Assembly (NCBI GenBank): GCA_963731665.1
Contig: CAVSWP010000011.1
Span: forward strand, 682,001-746,000
DNA length: 64,000 bases
Reading direction: 5' to 3'
DNA from: Chersky-840 sp035604715
Lineage (GTDB): Bacteria; Actinomycetota; Acidimicrobiia; Acidimicrobiales; UBA8190
This document shows, in pieces, positions 35,216 through 43,962 of the stretch (positions are counted from its first letter, which is position 1; each line of letters begins with the position of its first letter). The notes under the pieces were generated by a model. The model ran no database searches. It worked only from the letters and a program-made list of their open reading frames with translations, and was not told the DNA's origin. Made by a program: the position numbers and the translations under genes.

Positions 35216-35770
35216 TCAGGCGCGGGACGTGCCGGTCACGAAGCGTTCCAACGTGGCCCGGCTCACCGGGCCACGCACGGTCTGGACGATGGTGCCCGAG
35301 GCGTCGATGAACACGGTGCCGGGATAGCCGACCAGGCCGAAGCGCGGCGCCAAGGCGCTATCGGCGTTGGCCCCCACCACGAACGACACGCCGCTCTTGC
35401 GGGCGAAGGCCAGGCCGCTAGCGGGATCATCGTTGCCGTCGACGCCCAGGAAGACCACCCCGTCACCGGCGGCGAGCTCCTGGCGGGCGACGCGGGCCAC
35501 CACGGGCAGCTCGGCATGGCAAGGGCCGCACCACGACGCGAAGAATGTGAGGACCACCGGTCGGTGCGCCTGGCTCCCCTTGAGGGGGAACGACACCGAC
35601 GGCCCACCCCCCAGACGCGGCAGCGAGAAGGCCGGGGCCCGTTGCGGTCCGCTGCCCCCGGTGACCAGGAGCCCGATGACCAACCCTGCGGCGGCCGCCA
35701 GCCCCACCACGATCCCCACCCACCGGCGCCGTGTCCCCGGGGGGGCTGGGACGCCGAGGGGTTGGGTCAA
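35216..35770 (-). CDS. TlpA-like membrane-anchored thioredoxin
   Basis: 184-residue protein with a rare TTG start at 35770-35768, which overlaps the ctaB stop (TTGA). A single N-terminal helix (residues 18-36) anchors a thioredoxin domain outside the membrane. The redox motif FFASWCGPCHAE has C81 and C84, and the cis-proline loop is GLVGYPGTVFID. TlpA/ResA-type proteins reduce apocytochrome or Cu-site cysteines. Its coupling to ctaB suggests a role in cytochrome oxidase assembly. Confidence 0.87.
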   Translation of the reverse strand: MTQPLGVPAPPGTRRRWVGIVVGLAAAAGLVIGLLVTGGSGPQRAPAFSLPRLGGGPSVSFPLKGSQAHRPVVLTFFASWCGPCHAELPVVARVARQELAAGDGVVFLGVDGNDDPASGLAFARKSGVSFVVGANADSALAPRFGLVGYPGTVFIDASGTIVQTVRGPVSRATLERFVTGTSRA

Positions 35771-36678
35771 TGGAACCGGATGAGCACGTCGCCGGCCATG
35801 GCGGCGAACAACAGGGTCAGGTAGGTGATCGAGTAGCGGAACAGGGCCATGGCGGCGCGGTCGGTCTGTTGGCGGCGCAGGCGCAGAGCGAAGGCGATGA
35901 ACAGGGCGCCCAGGACCAGGGCGCCCGCCAGGTAGAGCGGCCCCATGTGGCCCACCGCCGCGAACACGACGGTCACGATCACGAGCACCACCGAGTACAG
36001 CAGGATCTGCCCGGCGGTGCGGCGCAGGGTGGCGACGACGGGGAGCATGGGGACCTGGGCCGCGGCGTAGTCCTCGCGGTAGCGGATGGCGAGCGCCCAG
36101 AAGTGCGGGGGCGTCCAGATCACGATCACGGCGAACAGCACCAACGGCGCCCACCCCAGCCGACCGGTGACCGCGCTCCACCCCACGAGCACGGGCACGG
36201 CCCCGGCCGCCCCTCCGATCACGATGTTCTGGGTGGAGGTGCGCTTGAGCCACAGCGTGTACACCACGATGTAGAAGGCGGTGGCCGCCACCGCCAGCAC
36301 CGCGCTCAGCAGGTTCACCAACGACCACAGCTCGGCGAAGGCGGCCGCTTCGAGCACCACGGCGAACACCGTGGCGGCGAGCGGCGTGAGCTCCCCGGTC
36401 ACCAGGGGGCGGTGCCGGGTGCGGTGCATGACCCGGTCGATGTCGCGGTCGAGCACCATGTTCAAGGCGTTGGCCCCACCCGCCGCCAGCGCCCCGCCGA
36501 CCAGGGTGTAGAGCATCAGCGTCACCGACGGGACGCCGCGGCGAGCCACCAGCATGGTGGGGAGCGTGGTCACCAGCAGCAGCTCGATGATGCGCGGCTT
36601 GGTCAACGCCACGTAGCTGCGGGCCCTCGCCCCGCCGGCCCGGATGGCGCGGGGGACCGCAGGGGGGAGCGAGGACAT
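35767..36678 (-). CDS. ctaB: protoheme IX farnesyltransferase (heme O synthase)
   Basis: 303-residue polytopic UbiA-family prenyltransferase. The first aspartate-rich motif NMVLDRDIDRVMHRTRHRPL and the second loop YREDYAAAQVPMLP are both present, with about nine membrane helices. It adds a farnesyl group to heme B to give heme O for cytochrome c oxidase. It is divergent from ctaA with a 114-base spacer and translationally coupled to the TlpA-like gene. Confidence 0.95.
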   Translation of the reverse strand: MSSLPPAVPRAIRAGGARARSYVALTKPRIIELLLVTTLPTMLVARRGVPSVTLMLYTLVGGALAAGGANALNMVLDRDIDRVMHRTRHRPLVTGELTPLAATVFAVVLEAAAFAELWSLVNLLSAVLAVAATAFYIVVYTLWLKRTSTQNIVIGGAAGAVPVLVGWSAVTGRLGWAPLVLFAVIVIWTPPHFWALAIRYREDYAAAQVPMLPVVATLRRTAGQILLYSVVLVIVTVVFAAVGHMGPLYLAGALVLGALFIAFALRLRRQQTDRAAMALFRYSITYLTLLFAAMAGDVLIRFH

Positions 36679-36792
36679 CGGGCGGAGCCTACGGCGAGGC
36701 GGCGAGCCTCACAACGTGACCCGAAGGCAATGTGGCCCGGAGGCAGCGTGACCCGAAGGCGGTGTCGGCCCCACCGGTACCATGGTCCTCCG

Positions 36793-37779
36793 GTGCAGCT
36801 CACCGGCGTCACCCCCCGGGCCTTCCTCCGCATCACCCAGATCACGCTGGTGCTGGTGGTGCTGAACATCGTCACCGGCGCGGCGGTGCGCCTGACGGAC
36901 TCGGGGCTGGGCTGCCCCGATTGGCCGACGTGCTCACAGCACCACCTCACGCCGGCCATGTCGTTCCACCCCGCCGTCGAGTTCGGCAACCGCATGGTGG
37001 TCGTCGTCCTGTGCGTGTTCACGGCGCTGACCGTGCTCGCCGCCCTGCGCCGGGTGCCGCCGCGCCGGGACCTCGTGTGGCTATCGGCCGGACTGCTCGG
37101 CGGCGTGCTGGGCGAGGCCGTCCTGGGCGCCGTCGTCGTCTACACCAAGCTCAACGCCTATGTGGTCATGGCCCACTTCATGGTGGGGATCGCCCTGCTC
37201 ACCGACGCCGTGGTGCTGGGGCTGCGGGCCGGGCGCCAACCCGGTCCCGGTGCCCCGGTGCCCAAGGTGGGGCGGCGCGAGCGGCTCCTCAGCCGGGTGA
37301 TCCTCGCCGGGCTGGCCCTGGCCATCGCGGCGGGCACGGCCACCACCGGGGCCGGGCCCCACGCCGGGGGCAAGGGCGCCAAGCGCGTCTCCATCGCCCT
37401 GGCCGACATGGCCCGCATCCACTCCGGGATCGTGATCGTGGTGGTGGGGCTCACCCTGGTGCTGCTCTATCTCCTCGACCGCACGGGGGCGCCGGCCTCG
37501 GTGCTCGAGCGGGCCCGCCTGTTGATCGGGGCCATGGTGCTCCAGGGCGCCATCGGCTACACCCAGTACTTCACCCACCTGCCGGCGCTCCTCGTGGGCG
37601 TGCACGTCTTCGGGGCCACGGTGGTGTGGAGCGCCATGCTGTGGTTCCGCGACGGGCTGGCCCAGCGGGGCGCCCTCATCGCCCGGCCGGGCCCGGCCTC
37701 CGACCACCTGGCGCCGACCGTGGCGCGCGCCGTTTCCGACAGCGCCGTCGCCGAGAGCGCCACCCCGGTCCCCCGATGA
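36793..37779 (+). CDS. ctaA: heme A synthase (CtaA/COX15)
   Basis: 328-residue membrane protein starting at GTG 36793. LTDSGLGCPDWPTC carries the extracellular cysteine pair, and heme-ligand histidines appear in VMAHFMVGIALL, ARIHSGIVIV and LLVGVHVFGA. Eight helices in two four-helix bundles fit the family. It oxidises the heme O methyl group to formyl, giving heme A. The ATG of clpS overlaps its stop (ATGA). Confidence 0.94.
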   Translation: MQLTGVTPRAFLRITQITLVLVVLNIVTGAAVRLTDSGLGCPDWPTCSQHHLTPAMSFHPAVEFGNRMVVVVLCVFTALTVLAALRRVPPRRDLVWLSAGLLGGVLGEAVLGAVVVYTKLNAYVVMAHFMVGIALLTDAVVLGLRAGRQPGPGAPVPKVGRRERLLSRVILAGLALAIAAGTATTGAGPHAGGKGAKRVSIALADMARIHSGIVIVVVGLTLVLLYLLDRTGAPASVLERARLLIGAMVLQGAIGYTQYFTHLPALLVGVHVFGATVVWSAMLWFRDGLAQRGALIARPGPASDHLAPTVARAVSDSAVAESATPVPR

Positions 37780-38081
37780 CGGGGCCCGGCACCGAGGTCC
37801 AGCCCGTCGAGATCGACGACCCCCATTCCGGGGAGGACGTGCTCGTCGACCGACCGTGGCTGGTGATCGTGTGGAACGACCCCATCAACTTGATGTCCTA
37901 CGTCACCTACGTGTTCCAGAAGCTGTTCGGCTACAGCCGGGCCAAGGCCACCAAGCTCATGCTGGACGTGCACCACAAGGGTCGGGCCGTGGTGAGCTCG
38001 GGGCAGCGCGAGCGGGCCGAGCTCGATGTGTTCCGGCTCCACGAGCACGGTCTGTGGGCCACCATGGAGCAGTCGTCGTGA
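37776..38081 (+). CDS. clpS: ATP-dependent Clp protease adaptor ClpS
   Basis: 101-residue adaptor. DRPWLVIVWNDPINLMSYVTYV is split by family landmarks: the WNDPxN segment and the V/M-rich helix that forms the N-degron pocket, then KLMLDVHHKGRAVV. It passes proteins with destabilising N-termini to ClpAP/ClpCP. The ctaA overlap upstream and the DUF2017 overlap downstream (GTGA) make a tight operon, an arrangement widespread in actinobacteria. Confidence 0.95.
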   Translation: MTGPGTEVQPVEIDDPHSGEDVLVDRPWLVIVWNDPINLMSYVTYVFQKLFGYSRAKATKLMLDVHHKGRAVVSSGQRERAELDVFRLHEHGLWATMEQSS

Positions 38082-38557
38082 TCGGGCGGCGGCGCTTCGC
38101 CCGCGACCGCCACGGCCGCATCCGGCCCGGGCTCGAGGCTCCCGAGCGCGAGCTGCTGCGCATGCTCCCCGAACAGGCCCGCGAGCTCGTCGCCCACGAC
38201 GACCACAGCGCCCAGCGCCTGTTCCCCGTGGCCTACCCCGACGACGAGGCGGCCCAGACCGACTACCGGGAGATGATGGGCACACAGCTCCTCGAGCACC
38301 ACCAGCAGGCGCTCGACATCCTGCTGGCCACGGTGGACGCCGCCACCATCGACACTGACGAGCTGCACGGGTGGCTGGGGGCGGTGGAGGTCCTGCGCTT
38401 GCTGCTCGGGACACAGCTCGACGTGAGCGAGGACATGACCGAGGTCGACCCCGCCGACCCGCGCGCCGACCAATTCACCGTGTACCAGTACCTGAGCATG
38501 CTCCAGAACGAGATCGTGGACACCCTGGCCGCCGCGCTGCCCCGGGACGGCACCTGA
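38078..38557 (+). CDS. DUF2017 family protein
   Basis: 159-residue, mostly alpha-helical soluble protein from GTG 38078. LFPVAYPDDEAAQTDYREMM and RLLLGTQLDVSEDM are family hallmarks. Its function is unknown, but it follows clpS almost everywhere in actinobacteria, so a link to Clp proteolysis is likely. The start overlaps the clpS stop. Confidence 0.88.
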   Translation: MIGRRRFARDRHGRIRPGLEAPERELLRMLPEQARELVAHDDHSAQRLFPVAYPDDEAAQTDYREMMGTQLLEHHQQALDILLATVDAATIDTDELHGWLGAVEVLRLLLGTQLDVSEDMTEVDPADPRADQFTVYQYLSMLQNEIVDTLAAALPRDGT

Positions 38558-38558
38558 G

Positions 38559-39860
38559 GTGACGCCCCGGCTGCTCACCATCATGGGATCGGGCGAGACG
38601 GCGCCCACCATGGTCAAGGTGCACCGTGCCGTGGTCGAGCAGCTGGGGCCGGGCCCCGTCCACGGGCTCATGCTCGACACGCCCTTCGGGTTCCAGACCA
38701 ACGCCTCGGAGATCGCCTCGCGGGCGGTGACCTACTTCCGCGACAGCGTGGGGGCCGACCTCGACGTGGCCGGCCTGCGGCGGGCCGCCGACCTCGAGGG
38801 GCCCGCCGGCGACGCCATCGTGGCCAAGCTGGCCGCCGCCCCGCTGGTGTTCGCCGGGCCCGGGAGCCCCACCTACGCCCTGCGCCAGTGGCAGGGGACC
38901 CTGGTCCCGTCGCTGTTGGCCGAGAAGCTCACCTTCGGGGGCGCGCTCACCTTCGCGTCGGCCGCCGCGCTGACCCTGGGGGTCGTGACCGTGCCCGTGT
39001 ATGAGGTCTACAAGGTCGGGGAGGACCCCCGCTGGGTGCCCGGGCTCGACCTGCTGGCGGCCATCGGCCTGCCCGTGGCGCTCATCCCCCACTACGACAA
39101 CGCCGAGGGCGGCACCCACGACACACGCTTTTGCTACCTGGGCGAGCAGCGCCTGGCCGGGCTCGAGGGCGAGCTGCCCGAGGGCACCTTCGTGCTGGGC
39201 GTGGACGAGCACAGCGCGCTGAGTATCGACCTCGACGCCGAGCGGGCCACCGTGGCGGGCCACGGGGGCGTCACCGTCCGGGTCCGGGGGCGCTCGACGC
39301 GCCTCGAGTCGGGGGAGACCGTCGCATTGGGCCGCCTGGTGGAGCTGGCGGCCGACCTGGCTTCGGGCCCGCGCCGCGCCCAAGTGGAGGCCGGCTCGGC
39401 CACGCAGACAGGGATACCCGAGCCCGAGTCGATGGTGCTCCCGCCGTCGGACGGGCCGCCCCTGCTGGGCGCCATCCGGGGATTCGAGGAGTCCTTCCGC
39501 CTGGCCCGGGCGGCGTCGGACGTGCCCGGCATGGTGGGCGCGCTGCTCGGCCTCGACGACGAGCTGTGGGCGTGGAGCGCCGACACCATGCAGTCCGACG
39601 AGCGCGACCGGGGGCGCGCCGCCCTGCGAGCCATGGTGGCCGAGCTCGGCGAGCTGGCCGCCACCGGGGCACGCGATCCGGCCGGGGTGGTGGGGCCCTA
39701 CGTCGAGCTGGCCCTCACGCTGCGGGACTCGGCCCGCCGGGAACGGCGCTTCGCCGACGCCGACGCCGTGCGCGACGGCCTGGTGGCCCTGGGGGTCGAG
39801 ATCAACGACACCCCCGAGGGCTCGGCGTGGCGGCTCCCCGACGGCGGTGAATCCCGGTGA
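38559..39860 (+). CDS. peptidase S51/cyanophycinase-like domain fused to a CysRS C-terminal-like domain
   Basis: 433-residue protein starting at GTG 38559. Residues 1-280 have a class-I GAT/S51-like Rossmann core: LLTIMGSGETAPTMVKVHR, VFAGPGSPTYALRQWQG and ALTFASAAALTLGVVT, where S134 sits at the nucleophile turn, although the usual GxSAG is FASAA. Residues about 325-433 are a separate helical domain. Its end, RRFADADAVRDGLVALGVEI then NDTPEGSAWRL, matches the C-terminal tail of cysteinyl-tRNA synthetase. The two domains are joined by a Pro-rich linker near 295-315. Function unknown. The gene belongs to the clpS-DUF2017 operon. Confidence 0.75.
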   Translation: MTPRLLTIMGSGETAPTMVKVHRAVVEQLGPGPVHGLMLDTPFGFQTNASEIASRAVTYFRDSVGADLDVAGLRRAADLEGPAGDAIVAKLAAAPLVFAGPGSPTYALRQWQGTLVPSLLAEKLTFGGALTFASAAALTLGVVTVPVYEVYKVGEDPRWVPGLDLLAAIGLPVALIPHYDNAEGGTHDTRFCYLGEQRLAGLEGELPEGTFVLGVDEHSALSIDLDAERATVAGHGGVTVRVRGRSTRLESGETVALGRLVELAADLASGPRRAQVEAGSATQTGIPEPESMVLPPSDGPPLLGAIRGFEESFRLARAASDVPGMVGALLGLDDELWAWSADTMQSDERDRGRAALRAMVAELGELAATGARDPAGVVGPYVELALTLRDSARRERRFADADAVRDGLVALGVEINDTPEGSAWRLPDGGESR

Positions 39861-39906
39861 GCGTCGAGGGGGACCCTGCTAACCTGCCAAAGCCCTGATC
39901 GGTCCA

Positions 39907-39979
39907 GCCCCCATCGTCTAGTGGCCGAGGACGCCGCCCTTTCAAGGCGGTAACACGGGTTCGAATCCCGTTGGGGGTG
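39907..39979 (+). tRNA. tRNA-Glu (anticodon TTC)
   Basis: Cloverleaf of 73 nt: acceptor GCCCCCA/TGGGGGT with a terminal G-T pair, anticodon loop CTTTCAA, T arm ACGGG TTCGAAT CCCGT. No CCA is encoded; GCA follows the stem. Confidence 0.95.
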
Positions 39980-40005
39980 CAGCGAGTGGGGGCGACGCTG
40001 ACCGG

Positions 40006-40080
40006 GGTCCTGTGGTGCAGTCTGGAGTGCACGCCGGCCTGTCAAGCCGGAGGTCGCGGGTTCAAATCCCGTCAGGACCG
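40006..40080 (+). tRNA. tRNA-Asp (anticodon GTC)
   Basis: 75 nt: acceptor GGTCCTG/CAGGACC, anticodon loop CTGTCAA between GCCGG stems, T loop TTCAAAT. CCA is not encoded in full. Confidence 0.95.
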
Positions 40081-40107
40081 CCGCCGAGGAGACCCTCCCC
40101 GGCATGC

Positions 40108-40180
40108 GGTCGGGTAGCTCAGTTGGTAGAGCGCGCGCCTGAAAAGCGTGAGGTCACCGGATCGACGCCGGTCCCGACCA
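40108..40180 (+). tRNA. tRNA-Phe (anticodon GAA)
   Basis: 73 nt: acceptor GGTCGGG/CCCGACC, D arm GCTC AGTTGGTA GAGC, anticodon stem CGCGC/GCGTG around loop CTGAAAA, T arm ACCGG ATCGACG CCGGT. Position 54 is A instead of the usual T. CCA is not encoded. Confidence 0.93.
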
Positions 40181-40307
40181 CGACACAGACCGGTGACCAC
40201 GCCGCGGCGGTCGCCGGGCACCCGATTGAAAGCTGGCCCGCACCCCGGTAGCGTTCCCCCACCGAGCAAACGCCCCTGGTAGGGGCCTCGCCGGGGGGGT
40301 GGGGACC

Positions 40308-43300
40308 ATGGGTCGACCAAGGCGGGACGTCCCGGCACGCATGGGCGCGCGGCGCCTGGCCGGTGTGCACCGGTTCCGGCTCGTGGGCCAGGTGCTGGCG
40401 GCCTCGCTCATCGCCATCGGCACCGGGCTACTGGCCACCACGCTGGCCGGGGCGGCGCCGTCGGGCTGGCAGGTGAGCACCTCCGCCACCGCACCGGTGG
40501 GCGAGCTCCCCGGGGTGTCGTGCCCCACGGCCACCATGTGCGTCGGGGTGGGGGCCAACGCCGACGGATCGGGAGCGCAGATCGTGGCCAGCACGGGCGG
40601 GGTCTCCACGTGGGCGATGCAGAGCGCGCCCTCCGCCACGGGACCGCTCGTGGGGGTGAGCTGTGGGACCGCGGCGACGTGCGTGGCGGTGGGATCGGAC
40701 CCCACCTTCACGGTGGCCAGCATCGCGGCGACCACCAACGGCGGTGCCACCTGGACCAACGAGACCACCCCCGCCTCGGCCGGCGCACTGGCCGGCGTGA
40801 GCTGCTTCAGCGCCACATCGTGCGTGGCGGTGGGGAGCACGCCGGACGGATCGGCGGCGGTCATCCTCACCACCTCCAACGGCGGGACGACGTGGGTGAG
40901 CGAGACCCCACCGTCCACGGTGGGGGGGCTCGAGGCGGTGTCGTGCTTCAGCGCGGCCACGTGTGTGGCGGTGGGCACCAATGCCGATGACTCCGCCGCG
41001 GTGATCATCTCGAGCGCCAACGGGGGGGCCACGTGGGCGAGCCGGACCACCCCGGCCAAGGCCGGGGACCTCTCGGGGGTGTCGTGCCCGTCGGCGACGG
41101 TGTGCGAGGCCGGGGGGAGCAACGCCGCGGGCACCGCCGCGGTGATCGTGGGGTCCACCAACGGCGGCACCTCGTGGAAGGTCCAGACCGCACCGGCCGA
41201 CGTCGGATATCTCGTCGGGGTGAGCTGCGGCTCCGCCTCGGCTTGCGAGGCGGTGGGCGAGAACCTCGACTCGAGCGCGGTGGTGGCCATCGCCACCGCC
41301 AACGGCGGCACGGCGTGGGCTGACAAGCCCGTGCCCAGCACCCTCGGCTCCCTCGACGCCATCGCCTGCACCTCGGCGGCCGCCTGCGTCACCACCGGGT
41401 CGGACGCCGTCGGCCTGGGCGCCGTGCTGGGCACCGCCAACGGCGGGGCGAGTTGGACGTCGGAGACCCTTCCCCCCGGCACCGGGGCGTTCGGCGCCAT
41501 GAGCTGTGCCACCGCCAACACGTGCTTCGCCTTGGCCGACGCCACCAGCGGCAGCATCGTCGACGTCACCACCGACGGCGGCACCACGTGGGCGGAGCAC
41601 CCCCTGCCGCCGGCCCTCCCCGGCCTGTCGGACATCGCCTGCCCGTCGGCGACGAACTGTGTCGTCGTCGGGATCGGAGCCGAGCAGGCCAGCGCCAACA
41701 GCTTCTCGTTGTCGGGCGCGGTGGCGACCACCACGGACGGGGGCACCACGTGGACGACCCAGACCCTGCCCACCACCGCCGGCCCGCTCGACGGCGTCGA
41801 GTGCACGTCGCTCACGACGTGCATCGCCGTGGGCGCCAGTCCGACGCTCACCCAAGGTGAGGTGCTCACCACCTCCAACGGAGGGACGACGTGGGTGGTC
41901 CAGGCCCTCCCGACCACGACCGGGCCCCTCACCGCCGTGACCTGCACCTCGGCCACGGCATGCCTGGCGGTGGGATACGTGGCCAACGCCACGGGCGCCG
42001 AGTCCGGTGAGATCCTCTCCAGCGCCGACGGCGGCACCACCTGGGTGGCGAGGACGGTTCCCGCCGGCGTCGGAGACCTGACCGCCGTGGCCTGTGAGTC
42101 CTCCTCCATCTGCGTATCGGCCGGACAGGGATCCTCCACCGCCCTCGGCTCTGTCTCCGCCGTCATCGTGAACACCACCGACGGCGGGGTGGCCTGGAGC
42201 TCGGCCGTGCTCCCGGCGGACGCCGGCTTGCTCAGCGGCGTGGCGTGCGTCCCGACCGCCTCGCTGTGCTTCGCCGGGGGCCAGACCTTGGCGGCGAGCA
42301 AGGCCGGGGACGTCGCGGCGATCTCCACCCCCCTCCTCGACCATGCCCTGCACAGCGCGGCGGTGCGGGCGGGAACCCTGCGGGGCCGTTCGATCCTCGC
42401 CGGCGCCCTGCGCACCCGGGCGCTCGCCGACCAGGTCAGGGGCGAGAACGCCATGGTGGCGCTGGTGGCGGCGGCGGGGGGCGGCGGGCAGATCCTCGCC
42501 AGCACCGACAGCGGCTCGGTCTGGGCCGACCAGGTCGTCCCGTCGACGTCGGGCATGGTGGGGCCGCTGCAGTGCCCCTCGACCGCCATCTGCTTCGCCG
42601 GGGGGTCCGACCCCTCGGGGGGCGGCATGATCCTGTCGCTGGCCCAACCCGGCACCACGACCACCACGACCACCACCATCTCGCCGACCACCACGACCTC
42701 CACGACGTCGCCGACCACCACGACCTCGACGGGTGTGACCACCACCACGGTGGCTTCCACCACCACGACGACGGGCACGTCGACCACCACGACCACGACG
42801 GTTTCCACCACCACCACGGTGGCGCCGACCACCACGACCACGGCTTCGACGACCACTACGACGGTTGCGCCGACAACGACGACCACGCTGGGGACCTCGA
42901 CCACAACGACGACTCCCCCCACCACCACGACCACGGGCGCGGCCACCACGACGACCACGGGCGCGGCGTCGACGACGACGTCACGGCCCGCCTCCACCAC
43001 GACGACGGCGGCGGTGGCAGCGGCGGCGGGCTCGGGAAGCAGCTCGGGCTCGGGAAGCAGCTCGAGCTCGGGAAGCAGCGCCACGCCGTCGGTGTCGAGC
43101 AGTTCGCTGGCCTTCACCGGCCCCGGGAACGGCGTCAGTTGGACGGCGCTGCTGGGCGGTGCGCTCGTGATCCTCGGTCTGGTGCTCCTGGTGCTGCTGA
43201 GCACACCACGCCGCGTGGTCGTGGCGCTGGCCTACGCCGGGGTGACACGGCGCCGGCGTGATGTGCGATCTCGTCTGAGTGGGCTCGGGGGCGCGTTGGC

Positions 43301-43343
43301 GGTGCGCGCCGCACGAACCGCACGATGGATGCTGGGACGCTGA
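40308..43343 (+). CDS. large sortase-anchored surface protein with BNR-like repeats and Thr-rich stalk
   Basis: 1011-residue secreted protein from ATG 40308 (GTG 40299 is an alternative). After a signal peptide (VGQVLAASLIAIGTGLLATT) come about 14 repeats of roughly 45 residues. Each has a paired-cysteine turn, GVSCxSATxCVAVG, and a strand STNGGTTW, the Asp/Gly box of BNR/sialidase propellers. Residues about 782-895 are a threonine stalk, then a Ser/Gly linker. The end is a wall-sorting signal: LAFTG at 934-938, a membrane helix, then a long basic tail. LAxTG is the class E sortase motif of high-GC actinobacteria. Role probably adhesion or envelope structure. No sortase gene is nearby. Confidence 0.85.
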   Translation: MGRPRRDVPARMGARRLAGVHRFRLVGQVLAASLIAIGTGLLATTLAGAAPSGWQVSTSATAPVGELPGVSCPTATMCVGVGANADGSGAQIVASTGGVSTWAMQSAPSATGPLVGVSCGTAATCVAVGSDPTFTVASIAATTNGGATWTNETTPASAGALAGVSCFSATSCVAVGSTPDGSAAVILTTSNGGTTWVSETPPSTVGGLEAVSCFSAATCVAVGTNADDSAAVIISSANGGATWASRTTPAKAGDLSGVSCPSATVCEAGGSNAAGTAAVIVGSTNGGTSWKVQTAPADVGYLVGVSCGSASACEAVGENLDSSAVVAIATANGGTAWADKPVPSTLGSLDAIACTSAAACVTTGSDAVGLGAVLGTANGGASWTSETLPPGTGAFGAMSCATANTCFALADATSGSIVDVTTDGGTTWAEHPLPPALPGLSDIACPSATNCVVVGIGAEQASANSFSLSGAVATTTDGGTTWTTQTLPTTAGPLDGVECTSLTTCIAVGASPTLTQGEVLTTSNGGTTWVVQALPTTTGPLTAVTCTSATACLAVGYVANATGAESGEILSSADGGTTWVARTVPAGVGDLTAVACESSSICVSAGQGSSTALGSVSAVIVNTTDGGVAWSSAVLPADAGLLSGVACVPTASLCFAGGQTLAASKAGDVAAISTPLLDHALHSAAVRAGTLRGRSILAGALRTRALADQVRGENAMVALVAAAGGGGQILASTDSGSVWADQVVPSTSGMVGPLQCPSTAICFAGGSDPSGGGMILSLAQPGTTTTTTTTISPTTTTSTTSPTTTTSTGVTTTTVASTTTTTGTSTTTTTTVSTTTTVAPTTTTTASTTTTTVAPTTTTTLGTSTTTTTPPTTTTTGAATTTTTGAASTTTSRPASTTTTAAVAAAAGSGSSSGSGSSSSSGSSATPSVSSSSLAFTGPGNGVSWTALLGGALVILGLVLLVLLSTPRRVVVALAYAGVTRRRRDVRSRLSGLGGALAVRAARTARWMLGR
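42651..43010 (+). repeat. low-complexity ACC/ACG tract encoding the Thr-rich stalk
   Basis: Nearly all codons are ACC or ACG in irregular order, broken by short Val-Ala-Pro or Ser-Thr insertions. Tracts of this kind expand and contract and are often glycosylated in the protein. The opposite strand is open only because of this bias. Confidence 0.85.
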
Positions 43344-43416
43344 ATTCGAAAAAAACTTGGGAAAAACGCGATCTCACTTGGCGCGTCGCCCCGCGCGTAG
43401 ACAACAATAGGCCCCC
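43344..43416 (+). promoter_or_regulatory. upstream region of the HU gene
   Basis: Markedly AT-rich for this genome at 43344-43370 (TTCGAAAAAAACTTGGGAAA). A TTGGGA and a downstream TAGACAACAATA are visible but not at a standard spacing. A strong promoter is expected for HU; exact boxes cannot be fixed by eye. Confidence 0.35.
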
Positions 43417-43926
43417 ATGAACAAGAGAGAGCTTGCCAAAGCGGTGGCCGTGCACGCGGATGTGGACCTCAAGACGACGTCCTCTGTCCTCGAAGGCTTC
43501 ACCGAAGTCGTGACCGCCGTCGTATCTCAGGGGGAGCCGGTGGCGATCACCGGGTTCGCCAAGTTCGTCAAGGTCAATCGCCCCGCCCGTATGGGCCGCA
43601 ATCCTGCCACCGGGGAAGCCATCCGCATCAAGGCTTCCAAGAAGGCGCGCATCACACCGGTGAAGGCCTTCAAGGACGCCGTGATGGCTCCGGCCACGGC
43701 GCCGCGCCTGAAGCGGGGCGCCTTCCCGACCAGTGACGAGGCCGTGCGGGCCGCCGGGAAGACGGCGGCCGCCGCCGCGCCGCGCAAGGCCGCACCGGCG
43801 CGCAAGACCGCCAAGCGGGCGCCGGCCCGCAAGACCGCCGCCCGCAAGGCTCCGGCCCGTCGCACCACGGCCAAGAAGACGACCGTTCGTCGCACCGCCA
43901 AGAAGACGACCGCCCGCCGGCGGTAA
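43417..43926 (+). CDS. hup: HU family DNA-binding protein with histone H1-like basic tail
   Basis: 169-residue nucleoid protein. Residues 1-90 are the HU domain: MNKRELAKAVAVHADVDLKT, GEPVAITGFAKF, and the DNA-binding arm RPARMGRNPATGEAIRI. The rest is a tail of Lys/Arg/Ala/Pro repeats such as KKTTVRRTAKKTTARRR, like mycobacterial HupB. It compacts DNA, and the tail is a target for acetylation in relatives. It stands alone, preceded by an AT-rich leader and followed 36 bases later by an SDR. Confidence 0.93.
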   Translation: MNKRELAKAVAVHADVDLKTTSSVLEGFTEVVTAVVSQGEPVAITGFAKFVKVNRPARMGRNPATGEAIRIKASKKARITPVKAFKDAVMAPATAPRLKRGAFPTSDEAVRAAGKTAAAAAPRKAAPARKTAKRAPARKTAARKAPARRTTAKKTTVRRTAKKTTARRR

Positions 43927-43962
43927 CGGCGCACGAGCTCTCCCGAGGGCTCGTCGACGGCG

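Noticed and set aside
39698..40105. A minus-strand frame with TGFEPATSGLTGRR-like sequence over the tRNA genes
   Set aside because: Again a typical false translation across tRNA genes. The region holds tRNA-Glu and tRNA-Asp.
40154..43204. A 1016-codon open frame on the minus strand across the surface-protein gene
   Set aside because: It exists because the Thr codons ACC/ACG read as GGT/CGT (Val-rich) on the other strand. It has no signal, domain or ribosome site, and the plus-strand protein shows signal peptide, repeats and sorting signal.
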